A stretch of 64,000 nucleotides of DNA, from positions 620,001 to 684,000 of the forward strand of contig NC_003552.1 in the NCBI RefSeq assembly GCF_000007345.1. The letters are read 5' to 3'. This DNA is from Methanosarcina acetivorans C2A (GTDB taxonomy: Archaea; Halobacteriota; Methanosarcinia; Methanosarcinales; Methanosarcinaceae). Under the pieces are notes generated by a model, which worked only from the letters and a program-made list of their open reading frames with translations, was not told the DNA's origin and did no database searches. The position numbers were made by a program, and so were the translations under genes. Within the stretch, counting starts at the first letter, position 1, and each line of letters starts with the position of its first letter. Positions 35,226-44,050 of the stretch are shown piece after piece.

Positions 35226-37511
35226 TTGAAAATAAGGACATTGATAGTTATCTGTCTGCTGGCAATAACTCTTATTTCCGGGTCCGGCTGCATTGACAGC
35301 AGCAGCGAACCAGTCCAAGAAGCCGGCCTTGAAGAAATAACAGATAATCAAACAAATAATCAGGAAGGTTCGTTTAATGATTCCATAAAAACCTCTCCTG
35401 CAGAGAATCTCTCCGAAAAAAGCAATTTATTTAATGATTCTGTAGAGCTCGTTCCTGTAGAGAATTTCTCTGACAAGAGCAATATTCTTGAACTTGAAAA
35501 GGAAAGTTCTTTTTCCGAATATTACAATAAAGAAAAACTGCAGTTCGAGGCTGATGTTCCAGCTTATTCCCTGCCTCTAAAGGTTTCCGAAATTGCGAAT
35601 TATGACGATTTCATTCAGAAAATTCCCCTGGCAAACGAAAGCATAGATTTGCTGTACAAAAATGGATTTGTTGTTATTGAAAATCCGGCTATCGAAAATT
35701 TGCCTGGAGCAGGGAATTCACTGGTAAATTCTACTTATAGAGACCTGAAAGTTGCTGACGTTCCTATTTTCATCACTTCGGATTCTCTTCTTCACATTTA
35801 TCATATACAGTTTGATGAGACGCTAAAAAGGGTCGAATCTGAGGAGTTTTACGACGATCTCTGGAAACTTGATAAAACTCTCCTTGACGCCTCCATAGAA
35901 GATTATGACAGTGCCTCTGGACGAGAAAAGGAAGCTGCAAGAAGAAATGTTGCATACTTTGCGGTTGCTTTGAGCCTGCTCCAGCCCGAAGGGAATCAGA
36001 TCAAATATCGTTTTAAGGTTCCTTCATTTGTAAAAAATGATGTTGAGGCCGAGCTGAGTCTTATCGAAGCTCACGCAGGCTCTCAGATCTCTCCGATTTT
36101 CCTTTATGAGGAAGACTATTCCCAGTACGTGCCCAGGGGACATTATACTCACTCCGAACTCCTGAAAAAGTACTTCAAGGCCATGATGTGGCACGGCAGA
36201 ATGAGTATGCTCCTCCAGCCGGATGCGATTACTGCAGAAGACCCGGAAAGGGAGGCAAAAATTCAGACTATTCAGGCCCTTTTGATTTCTGACCATTTTG
36301 ACAGGGGCAAAGACCTCCGGGACAGATGGGACAGAATTTACGAGGTAACAGCCTTCTATGCGGGTTATTCCGATGATCTTGGACCCTATGAATATTCAAA
36401 AGCTCTGGATGCCGTCTTTGGGAATAAGAGACATGGAATGAGTTTTAACAACGAAAGCCTGGAAGAACTGAATGCCGAACTGGAAGGATACGAAAGTCCG
36501 AAAATCTACAGTGGAACAGGTGGACTAATTCCAGCAGGTCCAGATGCTGAAAATAAGATTCTTGATTCTACAAAGGGTTTCAGGTTCATGGGTCAGCGCT
36601 ATACCCCTGATTCCTATATTCTCCGTGTTCTGCATCCTCCTGCCCTGAACATTATGTATCTTCTTGGCTCTGAAAGAGCCGGAGAACATCTTGTAAACCT
36701 GAACATTTCCGATAGTGAAGATTATAATGTACGCTATCGAGCTCTTGAAAATGAATTTGGAGCTCTTGATGGAGATGAGTGGAATAAAAACCTTTACTGG
36801 GCTCAACTATATGCCTTAAAGCCCCTCCTCGTAAGCTATCCTGATGGTTATCCCACTTTCATGCAGACCGAAGCCTGGGAAGATAAACAGCTTAATGCCG
36901 CCCTTGCTTCTTGGACCGAGCTCAGGCATGATACTATTCTCTATGCAAAACAGGAATATTTCATGGGTTTTCTTCCTGCGGAAAAACCGGTTCAAGGATA
37001 TGTAGAACCGGTTCCTGAATTCTATGCCCGGATGCTTGCTCTTACAAAAATGACACACTACGGGCTGGCAGAAATGAATGTTCTTGATGAGCAGTCGAGT
37101 AAAGACTTCATAACTCTTGAAATTAATCTTGAATATCTTTTGAAAATCTCGATTAAAGAGCTTGAAAACAAAGAGCTAACAGAGGAAGAGTACGAATTCA
37201 TCAGGAATTTTGACCAGAATATAGCTCCCATGCTTGAGAATGTGGATATAAAGTCCCAGACATCTGTTCTGGTTGCGGATGTTTATACTTCTCCTAATGG
37301 AGTACTGGAAGAAGGGACCGGAAAACTGGACCTGATGGTTGTAGCTTATAAACAGCCCGACGGCAGGATCGTGCTTGGAGCAGGTCCAGTAACGAGTTAC
37401 TATGAGTTCTGGCAACCTTTGGGAGAAAGGTTGACTGATGAAGAATGGAGATCGATGCTGAATAATAACCCTCCTGAAAGACCGGAGTGGATAAGTTCCT
37501 TTAGGGGGTAA
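35226..37511 (+). CDS. DUF3160 lipoprotein, copy 2
   Basis: A 761-residue paralogue, TTG start at 35226 with GAGGG upstream; the lipobox is LISGSGC. The spacer carries an internal near-duplication (ENLSEKSNLFNDSVELVPVENFSDKSNILEL). The domain lacks the 'SYQIGESREDSGDILLFVSQEAKQYS' stretch of copies 1 and 3 (shortened to NQIKYRFKVPSF). In the middle it shares ILRVLHPPALNIMYLLGSERAGEHLVNLNISDSEDY with copy 4 rather than with copy 1. Its last 200 bp and the downstream spacer are almost identical to those of copy 1. It is thus a mosaic, best explained by gene conversion. Mature protein predicted to be anchored outside the cytoplasmic membrane. Confidence 0.88.
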   Translation: MKIRTLIVICLLAITLISGSGCIDSSSEPVQEAGLEEITDNQTNNQEGSFNDSIKTSPAENLSEKSNLFNDSVELVPVENFSDKSNILELEKESSFSEYYNKEKLQFEADVPAYSLPLKVSEIANYDDFIQKIPLANESIDLLYKNGFVVIENPAIENLPGAGNSLVNSTYRDLKVADVPIFITSDSLLHIYHIQFDETLKRVESEEFYDDLWKLDKTLLDASIEDYDSASGREKEAARRNVAYFAVALSLLQPEGNQIKYRFKVPSFVKNDVEAELSLIEAHAGSQISPIFLYEEDYSQYVPRGHYTHSELLKKYFKAMMWHGRMSMLLQPDAITAEDPEREAKIQTIQALLISDHFDRGKDLRDRWDRIYEVTAFYAGYSDDLGPYEYSKALDAVFGNKRHGMSFNNESLEELNAELEGYESPKIYSGTGGLIPAGPDAENKILDSTKGFRFMGQRYTPDSYILRVLHPPALNIMYLLGSERAGEHLVNLNISDSEDYNVRYRALENEFGALDGDEWNKNLYWAQLYALKPLLVSYPDGYPTFMQTEAWEDKQLNAALASWTELRHDTILYAKQEYFMGFLPAEKPVQGYVEPVPEFYARMLALTKMTHYGLAEMNVLDEQSSKDFITLEINLEYLLKISIKELENKELTEEEYEFIRNFDQNIAPMLENVDIKSQTSVLVADVYTSPNGVLEEGTGKLDLMVVAYKQPDGRIVLGAGPVTSYYEFWQPLGERLTDEEWRSMLNNNPPERPEWISSFRG

Positions 37512-37598
37512 AAGATGCTATTTTGGATAGGCTATCTTTTTCACTTTCTTTTTTGAGCCTGTTTGCTAAAACCAAATTCAAGATGTGAGGGATTTGAC

Positions 37599-39947
37599 TT
37601 GAAAATGAAGACATTGATAGTTATCTGTCTGCTGGCGATAACACTTATTTCCGGTTCCGGCTGCATTGACAGCAGCAGCGAACCGGTTAACAAAACCGGC
37701 ATGGAAGAAATAACAGATAATCAAGCAGGTACTCAGAGCGATTCATTTAATGATATCATAGAAACTTCTACTCTAAAGAATTTCTCCGAAAAGAGCAATT
37801 TATTTAATGATTTTGTAGAGCTTGTTCCTGCAAAGAATTTCTCCGAGAGGAGCAATACTCTTGAACTTGAAAAGGAAAGTTCCTTTTCCGGATATTATAA
37901 TAAAGAAAACCTGCAGTTTGAGGCTGATGTTCCAGCTTATTCCCTGCCTATAGAGGCTTCCGAAATTGCGAATTATGACGATTTCATTCAGAAAATTCCC
38001 CTGACAAGCGAAAGCAGGGATTTGCTGTACAAAAATGGATTTGTTGTAATTGAAAGTGGAGATTACGAAAACTCACCTGGAGTAGGGGACACGCTGGTAA
38101 TTTCTACTTATAAAGACCTGAAAGTGGCTGATGTTCCTATTTTCATCACCTCGGATTCTCTTCTTCACCTTTATCACATCCAGTTTGATGAGACACTAAA
38201 AAGGGCGGAATCTGAGGAATTTTTCGACGAACTCTGGAAACTTGATAAAGCTCTCCTTGATGTCTCCATAAAGGATTATGACAGCGCTTCAGGGCTAGAA
38301 AAGGAAGCTGCAAGAAGAAATGTTGCATACTTTGCAGTGGCTTTGAAGCTTCTTGAACCGGAATCTTACCAGGTAGGGCAGTCATGGGAAGAATCGGGAG
38401 AAATTCTACTCTTTGATTCTCAGGAAGCAAAACAATACAGTGTCGAAGTCCCCTCTTTTGTAGAAACCGATGTAGAGGATGAATTGAACTTAATAGACTC
38501 TCAAAAAGGAGGAACATCTCCAATTTTCAAATACGGAGAAGATTACTCGCAGTACACCCCAAGAGGACATTACACTCGCTCTGAAAAACTACAAAACTAT
38601 TTTAAGGCCATGATGTGGCACGGCAGAATGAGTATGCTACTCCAACAGGACCTGGTTTCTGCAGAAGACCCGGAAAAGGAAGCCCAAATTCAGACTATTC
38701 AGGCCTTTTTAATTTCCGACCATTTTGACAGGGATAAAGAGCTCCGGGACAGGTGGGACAGGATTTACGAGGTGACGGCTTTTTATGTCGGTTATTCCGA
38801 CGACCTCGGGCCCTATGAGTATGCAAAAGCTCTGGATACCGTCTTTGGGGGTAATAGACATGGAGTGAGTTTCGACAACGAAAGCCTGGCGGAACTGAAA
38901 ACCGAGCTGGAAAGATATGAAAGTCCGAAAATCTACGGCGGAACCGGTGGAATAATTCAGGCAGGCTCCGAAACTGAAAGCAAAACTCTTGAAGCTACAA
39001 AAGGCTTCAGGTTCATGGGTCAGCGCTATATCCCGGATTCCTATATCTTCCAGAATCTCGGTTTCCCTGCCCTGAATGTCATAGATCTTCTCGGTTCTGA
39101 AAGAGCCAAGAAACACCTTAAAAATATGGGTGTTTCCGAAAATGCAGAATATGAACTCAGCCATCAATCTCTGGAAAACGAATTCGGAGCTTTTGATGAA
39201 GAAGCCTGGAATAAAAACCTTTACTGGGCTCAACTATATGCCTTAAAGCCTCTCCTCATAAGCTATCCTGATGGTTACCCCACTTTCATGCAGACCGAAG
39301 CCTGGGAAGATAAACAACTTAATGCTGCTCTCGCCTCCTGGACCGAGCTCAGGCATGATACTATTCTCTATGCGAAGCAGGCTTACTCCATGGGCTATCC
39401 TCAAATTCAGGAAGAAAAACCTATAGAGGGATATGTGGAGCCAGTTCCCGAATTTTATGCCCGGATGCTTGCCCTTACAAAAATGGCACATTCCGGATTA
39501 AATGATATGGAAGTGCTTGATGAGCAGTCGGATAAAGACTTTACAACTCTTGAACACACTCTTGAAAGGATGTTGAATATCTCGATTAAAGAGCTTGAAA
39601 ACAAAGAGCTAACAGAGGAAGAGTACGAATTCATCAGGAATTTTGACCAGAATATAGCTCCCATGCTTGAGAATGTGGATATAAAGTCCCAGACATCTGT
39701 TCTGGTTGCGGATGTTTATACAGGTCCGGGAGGGAATGTCTTGGAAGAAGGAACCGGAAAACTGGACCTGATGGTTGTAGCTTACAGACAGTCCGACGGT
39801 AGGATCGTGCTTGGAGCAGGCCCTGTAATGAGTTACTATGAGTTCTGGCAACCCCTGGGAGAAAGATTAACGGATGAAGAATGGAGAGATATGCTGGCAA
39901 ATGCCCCTCCTGAAAGGCCGGAATGGGTTGAGTCTTTTAAGGCGTAA
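37599..39947 (+). CDS. DUF3160 lipoprotein, copy 3
   Basis: A 782-residue paralogue. The start is placed at TTG 37599 by analogy with copies 1 and 2 (GAGGGATTTGAC then TTG); an in-frame TTG at 37563 and ATG 37605 are alternatives. Spacer contains the doubled block NFSEKSNLFNDFVELVPAKNFSERSNTLEL. The core matches copy 1 closely (SYQVGQSWEESGEILLFDSQEAKQYSVEVPSF, IFQNLGFPALNVIDLLGSERAKKHLKNMG). The C-terminus (RDMLANAPPERPEWVESFKA) instead resembles copy 5. This copy is followed by a small membrane protein gene, the same arrangement as copy 5, so gene and follower were duplicated together. Confidence 0.88.
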   Translation: MKMKTLIVICLLAITLISGSGCIDSSSEPVNKTGMEEITDNQAGTQSDSFNDIIETSTLKNFSEKSNLFNDFVELVPAKNFSERSNTLELEKESSFSGYYNKENLQFEADVPAYSLPIEASEIANYDDFIQKIPLTSESRDLLYKNGFVVIESGDYENSPGVGDTLVISTYKDLKVADVPIFITSDSLLHLYHIQFDETLKRAESEEFFDELWKLDKALLDVSIKDYDSASGLEKEAARRNVAYFAVALKLLEPESYQVGQSWEESGEILLFDSQEAKQYSVEVPSFVETDVEDELNLIDSQKGGTSPIFKYGEDYSQYTPRGHYTRSEKLQNYFKAMMWHGRMSMLLQQDLVSAEDPEKEAQIQTIQAFLISDHFDRDKELRDRWDRIYEVTAFYVGYSDDLGPYEYAKALDTVFGGNRHGVSFDNESLAELKTELERYESPKIYGGTGGIIQAGSETESKTLEATKGFRFMGQRYIPDSYIFQNLGFPALNVIDLLGSERAKKHLKNMGVSENAEYELSHQSLENEFGAFDEEAWNKNLYWAQLYALKPLLISYPDGYPTFMQTEAWEDKQLNAALASWTELRHDTILYAKQAYSMGYPQIQEEKPIEGYVEPVPEFYARMLALTKMAHSGLNDMEVLDEQSDKDFTTLEHTLERMLNISIKELENKELTEEEYEFIRNFDQNIAPMLENVDIKSQTSVLVADVYTGPGGNVLEEGTGKLDLMVVAYRQSDGRIVLGAGPVMSYYEFWQPLGERLTDEEWRDMLANAPPERPEWVESFKA

Positions 39948-40108
39948 AAGATGCTGTTCTTTATGGCTTCTTTTTCCTTTCATTTTTCTTTCATGGATGT
40001 GCTTGCGTAGCCCGGAAAAAAACAGTAACATTCAAGAGCTCCATAACTCTAAAATTCTAAATAATATACAAAATATTTATAGACACTGATGGTCAGGGAG
40101 GAATAATT

Positions 40109-40654
40109 CTGGACGGAAGTAAATGGTTTATGCTGGTGATCCTTGGTTTTCTTTCGGCAATTTTTCTTTTATCCCTCTATGAATCCGGAAATTTGTCCCT
40201 GGGTATGAATGACGTTGATAATTGTGATGAAATAAACAGGTTAGATATTGCAGAAGCTTTGCGTAAAATATACAGTAATGATAGCGATTTTCAAAACCTG
40301 ACAAAAGGTAACTACACAACTCCGGGGGCAATCTTCAATGAAACCGGAGAATCCGTAGTATGTATCCAGATAAACGGCTGGTATATTCATGAAGTAACCT
40401 TTGAGCTGCAGAACGGTACAATAAAAACCATCGGACCGTCCGAATCCCTGGAAGATCTTTACAGGGAAGCCGATTCCCTGAACGGGTCCGTAGTATCCGT
40501 TGATTCGCGAATCACAGGTGGAGAATTCTACATGATAACTATTGACACACCGAATAAAACAGTGACATCTATTGAAAAAGTGAGCGGGTACGACGAGTTG
40601 CCTGAATGGGCTAGAGGTCCTATAATCGTTTCAGAATATGAACCTGCTGATTAA
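40109..40654 (+). CDS. Small exported/membrane protein after DUF3160 copy 3 (probable CTG start)
   Basis: An unrecognised protein of 181 residues if begun at CTG 40109, or 174 from ATG 40130. GGGAGG (40096-40101) lies 7 nt before the CTG and would be too far from the ATG. The CTG start gives (M)DGSKWFMLVILGFLSAIFLLSLYESG, a normal signal or anchor, whereas the ATG start begins inside the hydrophobic helix. The paralogue at 46552 keeps the CTG but has lost this ATG. The exterior part has several sequons (NDSD, NLTK, NETG) and a beta-rich pattern (ESVVCIQINGWYIHEVTFELQNGTIKTIG ... GGEFYMITIDTPNKTVTSIEKV) that recalls PepSY-like small domains. A TATA-like AATATTTATAG (about 40072-40082) lies 30 nt upstream. 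Confidence 0.7.
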   Translation: MDGSKWFMLVILGFLSAIFLLSLYESGNLSLGMNDVDNCDEINRLDIAEALRKIYSNDSDFQNLTKGNYTTPGAIFNETGESVVCIQINGWYIHEVTFELQNGTIKTIGPSESLEDLYREADSLNGSVVSVDSRITGGEFYMITIDTPNKTVTSIEKVSGYDELPEWARGPIIVSEYEPAD

Positions 40655-40798
40655 GAAGAGGCTATTTCCAAACTTCTGGAAACAAGTGAGTATTCAAGGG
40701 AAGAGTAACTCGACCCTGTAAATCCATTTGGCAATAAAACGAACAAAAGTGAAGAATCTCTCTCCTGATATGTGTAATATTTAAGATAACTAATATTA

Positions 40799-41040
40799 AG
40801 AGGCTGTCTTAAAATTCAAATCATTTCTACATTTGGGTAGTACGCATTGTTGATCTTAAGTTCACTCCGTAAATTAATTAGATCTGACTTATTCGCTCGA
40901 TGCATAATATCAAATGCATTAGACATCATGGTTAAAATTTAAACTTTAGACATTTAACGGTTCAATTCTACCGTTTTTCAATCCAAATACATGAGTCCTA
41001 TCCCAATTGTATAATCAAATTGAATTTTAAGACACGCTCT
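40799..41040. mobile_element. MITE-like element 1 (about 240 bp)
   Basis: Terminal inverted repeats of about 21 bp bound a short non-coding, AT-rich core. The left end reads AGAGGCTGTCTTAAAATTCA... (40799-40819). The right end (41020-41040) reads, on the other strand, AGAGCGTGTCTTAAAATTCA.... They differ only at a swapped GC/CG. There is no open frame inside. The form is that of a miniature element mobilised by a transposase elsewhere. Target duplications are not clear. Confidence 0.75.
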
Positions 41041-41156
41041 AAGTATGATTTCAGGAAAAATGCCGTCTATAAAAATTCTCAAAATTTTAATCGATCTGTC
41101 AGCTCGGGGATATACCATTGGGCTTTCAATTAGTTTTTGGGCTTCGTAGAAGATTT

Positions 41157-41290
41157 AGAGCCTATCCGAAAAGTCGATAATGGCATGTTGCAAAGATTAC
41201 GAGAAGGATATACTATCTGGGTTCCGTTCCGGTTGCTTATTGCCCAATGTAAAAGTTATAGCAAACTGCAGCACTTTTCGGATAGGTTCT
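41157..41290. mobile_element. MITE-like element 2 (134 bp)
   Basis: Left end AGAGCCTATCCGAAAAGT (41157-41174) and right end ACTTTTCGGATAGGTTCT (41273-41290) form 18-bp terminal inverted repeats with one mismatch. The core is non-coding. TTA-like bases flank both ends and could be a short target duplication. It lies 116 bp from MITE-like element 1 but has different ends, so it is a separate family. Confidence 0.75.
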
Positions 41291-41376
41291 TAATGTCTTA
41301 CAGGTAGCTAATGTTTACAGGTACCCAATGTTTACAGGTACCCAATGTTTACAGGTACCTGATGTCTCACAGGACC
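41291..41376. repeat. 17-bp tandem repeat, five copies
   Basis: The unit caatgtttacaggtacc occurs as two exact copies at 41326-41342 and 41343-41359. One-mismatch and looser copies lie before (41291-41308, 41309-41325) and after (41360-41376). The array abuts the right end of MITE-like element 2 directly. Confidence 0.9.
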
Positions 41377-41626
41377 TTTGGTATTTCGCTTCAAATACAC
41401 TTTCAGCAGGTATGGTCATATAAGCTTTCTGTCCAGAGTCTCAAACAATCAAAGGTAGGGGAATAAGCACATACCTGAAAAGAATGTGAAAACAGTCATT
41501 TCGAAAGTTTTACCGGGAAAACATATAAAGATATAAATAAAATTTCGTGTAAAGTTAGTTTTCCGATTTTCTATAAACGTGCCAGCCACAGATATACTTA
41601 TTATTGCAGTTTTGAAGGGATCTCAA

Positions 41627-43963
41627 TTGAAAATAAGGACATCGATAGTTATCTTTTTACTGGTGGTTTCACTGATACCTGGATCAGGCTGTATTGACAG
41701 CAGTAGCGAACCTGTCAAAGAAACGAAACTGGATGAAGGAACAGACAATCAGGACGTTTCGTCCATTGATACAGCAGAAACCTCTCCTCCAGAGAATTTC
41801 TCTGACAGGAGCAATGCCCTTGAACTTGAAAAACAAAGAGCCTTTTCCGGATATTACAGTAAAGAAAACCTGCAGTTTGAGGCCGATGTTCCTGCTTATT
41901 CTTTGCCCCTGAAGGCTTCAGAGCTTGAAAATTTTTATCATTTCACCCAACAGATCTCCCTTACAAACGAAAACAGGAACTTATTGTACAAAAATGGGTT
42001 TGTTGTAATTGAAAATGAGGTTACTAAAGATCGATTTAAAGCGGAGCAGGTAAATGCAACTTACAGGAGCCTTAAAGTGGCTGGGGTCCCGATCTTCATC
42101 ACAACGGATTCTCTTCTTCACCTTTATCATATCCAGTTTGATGAGACTTTAAAAAGAGTCGAAGAAGAGGAGTTTTATGACAAGCTCTGGGAACTTGATA
42201 AAGCTTTTCTTGAAGCTTCCATAGAAAATTATAATGAGGCAAAAGAAAACAATTCTTCATCTGAAGAAGTAACAGAGGCTGCAAGAAGAAATGTTGCATA
42301 TTTTGCAGTTGCCCTTAGTTTGCTTGAAGAGAAACCGGATCCAAACAGGACCGAAGTCAAATCTACAGAGGAGCAGGGTTCCGAAGAATACAGCTTTGAA
42401 GTCCCTTCATTTGTAAAAGAAGAGGTTGAAACCGAGCTTGCTTTGATAGAAGCTCACGAAGGATTTGCTCGCTCCCCGATTTTCCTGTATGAAGAAGATT
42501 ACTCTCAGTACGTCCCAAGAGGACATTACACGTCCTCTGAAAAGCTGATGAACTATTTCAGAGCCATGATGTGGCACGGTAGAATAAGTATGCTGCTCCG
42601 GTCGGATCTCATCACTGCAGAAGAGCAAACAATAGAAGGCTCAGCTACAGAAGATTCAACAGCAGAAGAATCAGCTTTGGAAGTATCAGAAAAGAAAGCA
42701 AAAATTCAGACTATTCAGGCCCTTTTAATTTCTGACCATTTTGACAGGGACGAAAGCCTTCGGGCCAGATGGGATCGGATCTACGATGTAACAGCTTTCT
42801 ATGTCGGTTTTTCCGATGACCTCGGGCCCTATGAATACGCAAGAGCTCTTGATGCTGTTTTTGGTGGCAATAGAGAAAGGGTAAGCTTCGACAACGAAAA
42901 CCTCACGGCACTGAAAACCGAGCTGGAAAAATATGAAAATCCGAAAATCTACGGCGGAACGGGGAAAATAATTCCTGCAGGTCCAGATACTGAAAATGAA
43001 ACTCTTGACGCTACAAAAGGTTTCAGGTTCATGGGTCAACGATATGTTCCGGACTCCTATATTCTCCAAGTTCTGCACCCTCCTGCTCTGAATATAATGT
43101 ATCTCCTCGGTTCTGAAAGAGCCAGAGAACATCTTATTAACCTGAATATTTCCGAAAGTGAAGGTTATAAAGTGCGTTACAGATCCCTTGAAAATGAATT
43201 TGGAGCTCTTGATGAAGAAGCCTGGAACAAAAACCTTTACTGGGCTCAACTATATGCTTTAAAGCCCCTCCTTGTAAGTTATCCGGCGGGTTATCCTACC
43301 TTTATGCAGACCGAAGCCTGGGAAGATAAGCAGCTTAACACCGCCCTCGCCTCCTGGACCGAACTAAGGCATGATACTATTCTCTATGCAAAGCAGGCTT
43401 ACTTTACAGGTGCTCCCTACGTGCCGCCGGAGGAAAAACCGGTTCAAGGATATGTGGAGCCAGCTCCTGAATTCTATGCCAGGATGCTTGCTCTTACCAG
43501 AATGGCACATGCCGGGCTGGCTGATATGAAAGTGCTTGATGAGCAGTCGGATAAAGACTTTACAACTCTTGAAACCACTCTTGAAAAATTGCTGGAAATC
43601 TCAATTAAAGAACTTGAAAATAAAGAGCTAACGGATGAAGAGTATGAATTCATTAGAAATTTCGACCAGAATATAGCTCCAATGCTTGAGGACATCGATG
43701 GGGATGCCCAGAGCTCTGTCATGGTTGCAGATGTCTACACAAATCTGGGGAGCGTTTTGGAAGAAGGGACCGGAAAACTGGATCTGATGGTTGTAGCTTA
43801 TAAACAGCCTGACGGCAGGATCGTGCTTGGAGCAGGTCCTGTAATGAGTTATTATGAGTTCTGGCAGCCTTCAGGAGAAAGGTTGACTGATGAAGAATGG
43901 AGAGAAATGTTAGAAAATGACCCTCCTGAAAGGCCGGAGTGGATAAGTTCCTTTAGGGGATAA
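41627..43963 (+). CDS. DUF3160 lipoprotein, copy 4
   Basis: A 778-residue paralogue and the most divergent of the five. Start TTG 41627 behind GAAGGGATC; a GTG at 41579 in the same frame is unlikely. The signal KIRTSIVIFLLVVSLIPGSGC has the lipobox. The spacer is short (about 25-60). Two acidic insertions distinguish it: NEAKENNSSSEEVTE in the first helical part, and a Glu/Ser/Thr-rich stretch (EEQTIEGSATEDSTAEESALEVSEKK) in front of KIQTIQALLISDHFDRDESLR. All family blocks are kept. It sits after the MITE-like elements and begins the second half of the array. Confidence 0.88.
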   Translation: MKIRTSIVIFLLVVSLIPGSGCIDSSSEPVKETKLDEGTDNQDVSSIDTAETSPPENFSDRSNALELEKQRAFSGYYSKENLQFEADVPAYSLPLKASELENFYHFTQQISLTNENRNLLYKNGFVVIENEVTKDRFKAEQVNATYRSLKVAGVPIFITTDSLLHLYHIQFDETLKRVEEEEFYDKLWELDKAFLEASIENYNEAKENNSSSEEVTEAARRNVAYFAVALSLLEEKPDPNRTEVKSTEEQGSEEYSFEVPSFVKEEVETELALIEAHEGFARSPIFLYEEDYSQYVPRGHYTSSEKLMNYFRAMMWHGRISMLLRSDLITAEEQTIEGSATEDSTAEESALEVSEKKAKIQTIQALLISDHFDRDESLRARWDRIYDVTAFYVGFSDDLGPYEYARALDAVFGGNRERVSFDNENLTALKTELEKYENPKIYGGTGKIIPAGPDTENETLDATKGFRFMGQRYVPDSYILQVLHPPALNIMYLLGSERAREHLINLNISESEGYKVRYRSLENEFGALDEEAWNKNLYWAQLYALKPLLVSYPAGYPTFMQTEAWEDKQLNTALASWTELRHDTILYAKQAYFTGAPYVPPEEKPVQGYVEPAPEFYARMLALTRMAHAGLADMKVLDEQSDKDFTTLETTLEKLLEISIKELENKELTDEEYEFIRNFDQNIAPMLEDIDGDAQSSVMVADVYTNLGSVLEEGTGKLDLMVVAYKQPDGRIVLGAGPVMSYYEFWQPSGERLTDEEWREMLENDPPERPEWISSFRG

Positions 43964-44050
43964 AATATGCCATTCTGAATAGGTTATCTTTTTCACTTTC
44001 TTTTTTGAGCCTGTTTGCTAAAACCAAATTCAAGATGTGAGGAATTTGAC

